Program-made: the position numbers and the translations under genes
Notes under the pieces: generated by a model
Database searches by the model: none
What the model was told of the DNA's origin: nothing
The model's input: the letters and a program-made list of their open reading frames with translations, nothing else
Assembly: GCF_052065415.1 (NCBI RefSeq)
Contig: NZ_JBQHUB010000012.1
Location: 9,249 to 73,248 of the forward strand
Length of the DNA: 64,000 nucleotides
Direction: 5' to 3'
Source of the DNA: Pseudoflavonifractor_A sp022772585
Lineage (GTDB): Bacteria; Bacillota; Clostridia; Oscillospirales; Oscillospiraceae
In this document: piece by piece, positions 58,891 to 64,000 of the stretch
How positions within the stretch are numbered: position 1 is the stretch's first letter
How the letters are laid out: each line of letters starts with the position of its first letter

Positions 58891-61042
58891 ACTGGAGAAA
58901 AAACTGAAAGCAAAGATCCCCGGGGAGGACACCGGCATCGAGATCAGGCACTCCCTGTGCGCCATCTGCAGCCCCAGCCACCACTGCGGCCTGGACTGCT
59001 ACGTCAAGGACGGGAAGATCATCCGGGTGGAGGGCACGCCCGGCCACCCCTACAATCACGGCAAGCTCTGCACAAAGGGTTCCTCCCAGCGCAGCTATGT
59101 CTACCGCGAGGACCGCATCCGGACGCCCCTGAAGCGCGTGGGAGAGCGGGGCGAGGGGAAATTCGAACCCATCAGCTGGGATGAGGCCTACCGGATCATT
59201 GCCGAAAAGCTCAACCGGGTGAAGGAGGAGTACTCTCCCAACTCTGTCGTCTTCTACAGCGGCTACTCCAAGTGGTACCGGCCCATCTACCAGCGGTTCG
59301 CCTATGACTTCGGCAGCGTGAACTTCGGTACCGACGACAGCGTCTGCGCGGTCTCCATGAAAATGGGCAACAAGGTCACCGTGGGAGGCGGGGCCGCGCC
59401 CGACATGGCCCACGCAAAGACCTTCCTGGGCTGGAACTACGACGGCTACTACTCCCACCACCTGTCGGTGGAGGGGGTGCGCAAGCTGAAGGAGCGGGGC
59501 GGCAAGGTCATCATCATCGACATACGGTATACCCCCGCCGCCAAAAACCTGGCCGACATTTTCCTGCAGATCAACCCCGGCACCGACGGCGCCCTGGCCC
59601 TGGGCATGGCCAAGCTCATCATCGACAACGGCTGGGCCGACATGGATTACATCGAGAAGTACACCTACGGCTTTGAGCAGTATAAGGAGCTGGTGCAGCA
59701 GTATCCCCTGGAAAAGGTCAGCGAGATCACCGGGCTCAAGCCGGAGGAGATCTACGAGGCCACCAAACTTTACGCCACCAACGGCCCGGCCTGTACCAAC
59801 TTCTCGGCTTCCGCCCTGGTGCACCGCGTCAACGGCTTCAACACCAACCGGGCGATCCTGTGCCTCTCCGCGCTGACCGGCAACTTCGACCGGGAGGGCG
59901 GCAATTATCCCGTCCCGGCCTCCTATCTGCGGCAGCCCGCGGGCTTCAAAACCAGGGACGAGGAGTTCCGTAGCGCCCGCTATCCCGGCACCGCCGAGCG
60001 CATCGGCGCCCAGCGCTTCCCGCTGTGGAACGCCCAGTTCGACGAGTTCCAGGCCATGGATCTCCTGCGTCAGCTGGAGGAGGGTACGCCTTACCCCGTC
60101 AAGGCCATGTTCGCGCTGGGGTTCAACGCCAAGATGTTCCCGGAGAGCGACCGGCTGCTGGAGGCAATGAAGGAGAAGCTGGACTTTATCGTGGATGTGG
60201 ACCTCTTTATGAACATGTCCGCGAAGTATGCCGACATCGTGCTTCCTGCCTGCTCCTCGGTGGAGCGCAGCGAGCTCAAGTGCTACCGGGGCGGATACCT
60301 GGTGTATACCAAACCGGCCATCAAGCCCCTGTATGAGTCCAAGTCCGATGTGGATATCCTGTGTGAACTGGCCAGAGTCATGGACCTGGACGACGATCTG
60401 CTCAAGCAGGGGTATGAGGCCTGCCTGGACTGGATGATCGACGGCTGCGGCCTGACCATCGCCGATCTGAAAAAGAGCGACATGCCCATGAAGGTACCCA
60501 CCGCCCAGTGGCCCGTCAAGCCCGGAAAATACCTGAAGGAGGGCTTCAAGACCTCCACCGGAAAGTTCGAGTTCTACTCCACCGCCATCGCGGCCATCGA
60601 CCCCAGGTACGGTCTGGACCCGCTGCCCAGCTATGTGGATCCTCTCTTCGACCAGAACGACGAGGAGACCCGGAGGGACTACCCCTTCTGCCTGTGCACC
60701 GGCGCCCGCAAGGCCTACGCGATCCACTCCCGCCTGCACGATACGCCGTGGATCCACAGCCTGCAGCCCGATCCCACCTGCGAGGTCAACCGGCAGGACG
60801 CCGCCCGGCTGGGGCTCAGGGACGGAGACGACGCGACCCTCTCCAGCCCTTACGGCGAGATCCGTATGAAGGTAAAGACCACCAGCAAGATCAAGCCCGG
60901 CGTCATTATGGCTCTGCCCGGCTATACCCAGGCCAATGTGAACAACCTCCTGGGCCGGAATCACCTGGATCCCTACAGCGGCTTCCCGGGGTATAAGGGA
61001 ATGCGCTGCAATATCAGCAAATATCAGGGGGCCAAAGCATGA
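58883..61042 (+). CDS. Cytoplasmic molybdopterin (bis-MGD) oxidoreductase, catalytic subunit
   Basis: The 719-residue protein starts at a TTG at 58883 inside the previous gene, 4 bases after GGAGGGGACC. It has no Tat signal, so it is cytosolic. The N-terminal 4Fe-4S motif has Cys26, 29, 35 and 63 (CAICSPSHHCGLDC and GKLCTKG): spacing X2-X5-X27 rather than the usual X2-X3-X27. Molybdopterin_oxidoreductase and dinucleotide-binding domains follow (FEPISWDEAYRIIAEKLNRV, GWNYDGYYSHH, CLCTGARKAYAIHSRLHDTP, QPDPTCEVNRQDAARLGLRD). Cys in DDSVCAVSMKMG is the probable Mo/W ligand. The sequence resembles the large family holding gut catechol dehydroxylases and related reductases; the substrate is unknown. 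Confidence 0.9.
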   Translation: MTELEKKLKAKIPGEDTGIEIRHSLCAICSPSHHCGLDCYVKDGKIIRVEGTPGHPYNHGKLCTKGSSQRSYVYREDRIRTPLKRVGERGEGKFEPISWDEAYRIIAEKLNRVKEEYSPNSVVFYSGYSKWYRPIYQRFAYDFGSVNFGTDDSVCAVSMKMGNKVTVGGGAAPDMAHAKTFLGWNYDGYYSHHLSVEGVRKLKERGGKVIIIDIRYTPAAKNLADIFLQINPGTDGALALGMAKLIIDNGWADMDYIEKYTYGFEQYKELVQQYPLEKVSEITGLKPEEIYEATKLYATNGPACTNFSASALVHRVNGFNTNRAILCLSALTGNFDREGGNYPVPASYLRQPAGFKTRDEEFRSARYPGTAERIGAQRFPLWNAQFDEFQAMDLLRQLEEGTPYPVKAMFALGFNAKMFPESDRLLEAMKEKLDFIVDVDLFMNMSAKYADIVLPACSSVERSELKCYRGGYLVYTKPAIKPLYESKSDVDILCELARVMDLDDDLLKQGYEACLDWMIDGCGLTIADLKKSDMPMKVPTAQWPVKPGKYLKEGFKTSTGKFEFYSTAIAAIDPRYGLDPLPSYVDPLFDQNDEETRRDYPFCLCTGARKAYAIHSRLHDTPWIHSLQPDPTCEVNRQDAARLGLRDGDDATLSSPYGEIRMKVKTTSKIKPGVIMALPGYTQANVNNLLGRNHLDPYSGFPGYKGMRCNISKYQGAKA

Positions 61043-61566
61043 AATATGTGTTTGTATTTGACGAAGACCGGTGCTGTGCCTGCTCCGCCTGCATGATCGG
61101 GTGTATGGACCAGAACGACGTGGACCCCGCCGCGCAGGATCCCTGCTTCCGCAGGACCTTTGACGAGGAGATCGAGCAGGCCGACGGCAGTGTGTACTGC
61201 GCCTATCTCTCCGCGGCGTGCATGCACTGTACCGACGCGCCCTGCATCGCCGCATGTCCGGTGGGCTGCCTCAGCAAGGATCCGGATACCGGCTTTACCA
61301 TCTATGACAACACCAACTGCATCGGCTGCAAGAGCTGCGCCCTGGCCTGCCCCTTCGGCGCGCCGCGCTACCGTCCCTCCGACGGAAAAATGGTGAAGTG
61401 CGACGGCTGCAACACCCGGGTGAAAAACGGCCTGCAGCCCGCGTGCGTCCGGGCCTGCTCCTTCGGCGCGCTGACCTGCGTGCCTGAGGAGGAATATCTC
61501 TCCGGCAGCAGCGGCAAGGCGTGCAATGCGCTCTTGTCCCAGATCGCCCCGAAAAAGACGATCTGA
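61039..61566 (+). CDS. Four-cluster ferredoxin-type electron-transfer subunit
   Basis: The 175-residue protein has 16 Cys in DmsB-like order: CCACSACMIGC (12-22), CMHCTDAPCIAACP, CIGCKSCALACP, and CDGCN...PACVRACS. It should hold four 4Fe-4S clusters and carry electrons between the FAD protein and the molybdoenzyme. It overlaps the Mo subunit by four bases (ATGA). No membrane-anchor subunit gene is nearby, so the complex is predicted to be soluble. Confidence 0.93.
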   Translation: MKYVFVFDEDRCCACSACMIGCMDQNDVDPAAQDPCFRRTFDEEIEQADGSVYCAYLSAACMHCTDAPCIAACPVGCLSKDPDTGFTIYDNTNCIGCKSCALACPFGAPRYRPSDGKMVKCDGCNTRVKNGLQPACVRACSFGALTCVPEEEYLSGSSGKACNALLSQIAPKKTI

Positions 61567-61650
61567 CCGGAGGCCTGTTTTCAACTGTGTGTCAAGCCCT
61601 TGGAGAGGGGCTTTAAAAACTACTACTTTTATTGATACGAGGTGCGCAAC

Positions 61651-63051
61651 ATGACGGAGTATACCAAAGGGCTGTGCGACTTTATCACAAAACTGGAGTT
61701 CAAGGATCTGGCTCCCGAGCTGGTGGAAAAGGCAAAGATGCTCACCCTGCATGTGGTGGGCGCCGCCCTGGCGGGCAGGACCCTGCCCACGGCAGTCAGC
61801 GCCAGAAGTACGGCCCGGGCAGTGATCGGCCAGTCCTCGGACATGATGTCCACCATGTGGGGCGAGCCCGGCAAGGTGCCCATGCACGGGGCCATCATGG
61901 CCAACGCCGTAGCCGCCGATACCCTGGACTGGGAGGACTGCAGCTACACCGGCCACCCCAGCGCCCACCTGATCTCGGTCTCCATGGCCATGACCGAGGC
62001 CATGCACAAGAGCGGCAAGGACTTTATCACCGCGGTCATCGGCGGCTTTGAGGTGTATCAGCGCGTGGCCTGCTACATCCAGCCCACTCCCGAGTATAAT
62101 ACCAAAAAGTACGGCTGGGGCCTGGGCTCCTGGCAGATCTTCGCCGGCGCTCCCGCCGCCGGAAAGCTGCTGGGCTGCGACGCCGAGCAGTTCAACCTGC
62201 TGATGGGCGCCACCGCCTGTTCCACCCCTGTGGTCAACGCCATTCTCGCTCAGCAGCATTCTGACTTCTATCATCTTCAGTACGCCATCACCAGCCTGAC
62301 CGGCGTCATGGTGGCCGGCATGGCCAAGCGCAACGAGCTGGACAACATCTACAACGTTATGGATGTGGAATCCGGCTATCCCATGATGATGCGCGGCTTT
62401 GCCAACGAGGGCTGGATCGACCGCAACGTGGGGACCGAGTATCTGTTCGGCGATCTTCTGCTCAAGCACTGGCCCTCCAACATGTGGATCCAGACGCCGC
62501 TGGACTGCCTGGACGAGCTGAAGCGGGCCCACGACTTCCAGCCGGATGAGATCGAGGAGATCTTCGTCAGTCCCACCTATCTGGAGCGGGACAAGTTCAG
62601 CTGGGACGGCTACGCCAGCTGCCGCGACGCTCAGTTCAGCATTCCTTACTGCCTGGCGGCCTACCTGCTGCGGGGCGCGCCCGGCCCCAACTGGTACGAC
62701 GCCAGCCGCCTGGCGGACAAGTCCCTGCTGGAGCTGGCCTCCCGGGTCAAGATGGATCCGGACAATCTCCAGGATCTGACCGTGGCCTTCAGCATGTTCC
62801 AGAGCGGCTCCTTCCCCTCCACCACCGTGCGCGTCACCCTGAAGGACGGACAGCAGTTTGAAAAGACCCTGCCCTTCCCCAAGGGTCATCCCAGGAACCC
62901 CTTCCAGTGGGAGGATGTGGAGCGCACCTTCCGGGTGGGCGCCAAGGCCGCCAACCTGTCCGAGGGCAAGACCGCCCGCTTTATCGAGCTGTGCCATGTC
63001 ATCGACCAGCTGGACGATATGTCCCAGCTGGCGGAGTGCCTGTCCCTGTAA
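61651..63051 (+). CDS. MmgE/PrpD family protein (carboxylate dehydratase/decarboxylase/epimerase fold)
   Basis: The 466-residue protein starts at the ATG at 61651 (CGAGGTG); a GTG three codons earlier is possible. Family marks: helix LTLHVVGAALAGRTLPTA, NAVAADTLDWEDCSYTGHPS (active-site region), GGFEVYQRVACYIQP and ASCRDAQFSIPYCLAAYLL. Members include 2-methylcitrate dehydratase, cis-aconitate decarboxylase and iminodisuccinate epimerase. Its neighbour is a cis-trans isomerase-like gene, suggesting successive steps on an unsaturated polycarboxylate. Confidence 0.9.
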   Translation: MTEYTKGLCDFITKLEFKDLAPELVEKAKMLTLHVVGAALAGRTLPTAVSARSTARAVIGQSSDMMSTMWGEPGKVPMHGAIMANAVAADTLDWEDCSYTGHPSAHLISVSMAMTEAMHKSGKDFITAVIGGFEVYQRVACYIQPTPEYNTKKYGWGLGSWQIFAGAPAAGKLLGCDAEQFNLLMGATACSTPVVNAILAQQHSDFYHLQYAITSLTGVMVAGMAKRNELDNIYNVMDVESGYPMMMRGFANEGWIDRNVGTEYLFGDLLLKHWPSNMWIQTPLDCLDELKRAHDFQPDEIEEIFVSPTYLERDKFSWDGYASCRDAQFSIPYCLAAYLLRGAPGPNWYDASRLADKSLLELASRVKMDPDNLQDLTVAFSMFQSGSFPSTTVRVTLKDGQQFEKTLPFPKGHPRNPFQWEDVERTFRVGAKAANLSEGKTARFIELCHVIDQLDDMSQLAECLSL

Positions 63052-63109
63052 GCTCTAATTTCTTTAAAACAATCGCCGCAGCTCTTATCGGAAAGGATGT
63101 GGAAATAAT

Positions 63110-63826
63110 ATGTATGGCTGGAGAGCCAGAATCGGACTGATCAGCCCCATGCCGGGCGAAAATGTGGAGCACGCCTTTCACATTTATGCGCCGGACGGCG
63201 TCTCCTTCTCTTCCATGAAGATGCCTTTCCCAGGCCCCACCCCTGAGGGACTGAAGATCCTCACCGGTCAGCTAGAGGACACTGCGTCCAAATATAAGGG
63301 ACAAGATCTAGACCTGATTGTGTTCTGCTGCACCTCCGGCAGCTTTATTCAAGGTGTGGGCTGGGACAAGGAGTGCATGGAGCGTATCAAACAGGCCAGC
63401 GGTACGCCGGGCCTTACCACCAGCACCGCCGTGTTGGAATCGCTCAACGCCCTGGGAGCCAGATCGCTGGCCGTACTAACCCCCTACCCCGACGCCACCA
63501 ATGAAGCTGAGCGCAAATTCTTGGAAGATAACGGCTTTGAGGTCCGGACCATCCTGGGCATGGATATGTCCGGGGTTGAAAAGGGCCGCATCTACAATGC
63601 GGAGAAGCCTTTTTTGTATCGGAACTCCGTGAAGATGGATCTGAAAGGGGCCGATGTGTTCTTCTTGAGTTGCATGGCTTTGGACACCCTGGGGCTGGTG
63701 GGCGATCTGGAGACAGATCTTGGCATACCAGTGGTAACCAGTCATCAGGCAACCTTATGGAGCGCGCTGCGCCATTGCGGAATCAAAACTAGGCAGCCCC
63801 ATTTGGGCAAACTGTTTGCCATCTGA
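63110..63826 (+). CDS. Asp/Glu racemase superfamily protein (maleate isomerase/arylmalonate decarboxylase-like)
   Basis: The 238-residue protein starts at the ATG at 63110. Both active Cys of the superfamily are there: Cys74 in IVFCCTSGSF and Cys188 in FFLSCMALDTL, an arrangement typical of maleate cis-trans isomerase and racemases; arylmalonate decarboxylase has only the second. The N-terminal GLISPMPGENVEHAFHIYAP also fits. It is the last gene of the cluster. The substrate is open. Confidence 0.88.
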   Translation: MYGWRARIGLISPMPGENVEHAFHIYAPDGVSFSSMKMPFPGPTPEGLKILTGQLEDTASKYKGQDLDLIVFCCTSGSFIQGVGWDKECMERIKQASGTPGLTTSTAVLESLNALGARSLAVLTPYPDATNEAERKFLEDNGFEVRTILGMDMSGVEKGRIYNAEKPFLYRNSVKMDLKGADVFFLSCMALDTLGLVGDLETDLGIPVVTSHQATLWSALRHCGIKTRQPHLGKLFAI

Positions 63827-63867
63827 TCAGGCGTCCCCACCGGGCATAACCTTTTTATATGAGATCT

Positions 63868-64000
63868 CAGAAGGGCCCCGCCGCCCCCCCCCCCCCCCCG
63901 CCGCGGCCCCGGCCGCCCTCTCACAAAAAACCAAAACCACCCCCCCCCCATTTTGCACCGAGGTACTTAACACACCCCCCCCGAATAAAAGCCCTCCCGC
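63868..64000. other. Low-complexity, probably low-quality contig end
   Basis: From about 63868 the sequence turns into long C runs with scattered A runs (for example an 18-base C run near 63882-63899), unlike anything else in the window. No gene or signal can be supported in it; it looks like an unpolished read end. Confidence 0.75.

Overview
The window is 64 kb of GC-rich (by eye about 60%) low-GC-phylum-type chromosome. It has Shine-Dalgarno sites of the AAGGAGG type, TTGACA-17-TATAAT promoters and many intrinsic terminators. BofA, YaaL and dipicolinate synthase genes, a Na+-type V-ATPase, SLH protein, mannose-type PTS, YloU-FakA and a paralogous type IIA topoisomerase together point to a spore-forming-lineage gut Clostridia, most like Oscillospiraceae (Flavonifractor, Pseudoflavonifractor or Intestinimonas type). 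The family is inference; no 16S gene is present.

Layout. 0-3 kb: 5' part of a V-type ATPase operon (subunits G/H, I, K, E, minus strand). 3.5-5.9 kb: a membrane-anchored glycosidase-like protein, a MarR regulator and an SLH protein. 6-9 kb: a P-type cation ATPase behind a yybP-ykoY (Mn2+) riboswitch with a visible terminator/anti-terminator switch. 9-9.6 kb: bofA and yaaL. 10-16 kb: a two-subunit type IIA topoisomerase with a secreted stalk/DUF1266 protein gene between the subunits; a seven-hairpin, MITE-like element with a 9-bp target duplication sits in its promoter. 16-20.5 kb: YitT, LUD protein, a transglutaminase-fold lipoprotein lacking the expected Cys, two tandem tRNA-Gly(GCC), an XRE regulator and greA.

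20.7-29.3 kb: a self-contained PTS locus (EI, HPr, mannose-family IIABCD) with a Zn alcohol dehydrogenase and a DhnA-type aldolase, divergent from a PucR-type regulator. 29.4-34.3 kb: small membrane protein, YloU/FakA, and a polar amino-acid ABC transporter with two ARG-box-like sites over its promoter. 34.6-41 kb: an oppBCDFA operon. 41.2-44.7 kb: DUF2156 protein, dpaB, only the last 56 codons of dpaA, then a large serine recombinase. 45-52 kb: EAL phosphodiesterase and a livJHMGF branched-chain amino-acid transporter. 52.3-63.8 kb: aldose epimerase-like gene, a CdaR-type regulator, and a collinear catabolic cluster (opine-dehydrogenase-fold enzyme, anion transporter, FAD oxidoreductase, Mo-bis-MGD enzyme, four-cluster ferredoxin, MmgE/PrpD enzyme, Asp/Glu-racemase-fold isomerase). 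The last ~130 bases look like low-quality contig-end sequence.

Most striking points: (i) dpaA is cut next to a serine recombinase, reminiscent of skin-type interruptions of sporulation genes; (ii) the Mo-enzyme/isomerase/dehydratase cluster looks like an undescribed catabolic or reductive pathway for an unsaturated or hydroxylated polycarboxylate; (iii) the hairpin-array insertion in the topoisomerase promoter, with smaller hairpin sets in the greA, ptsI, oppA and livH leaders; (iv) the PTS locus uses an HPr with Arg at the regulatory Ser46 position.
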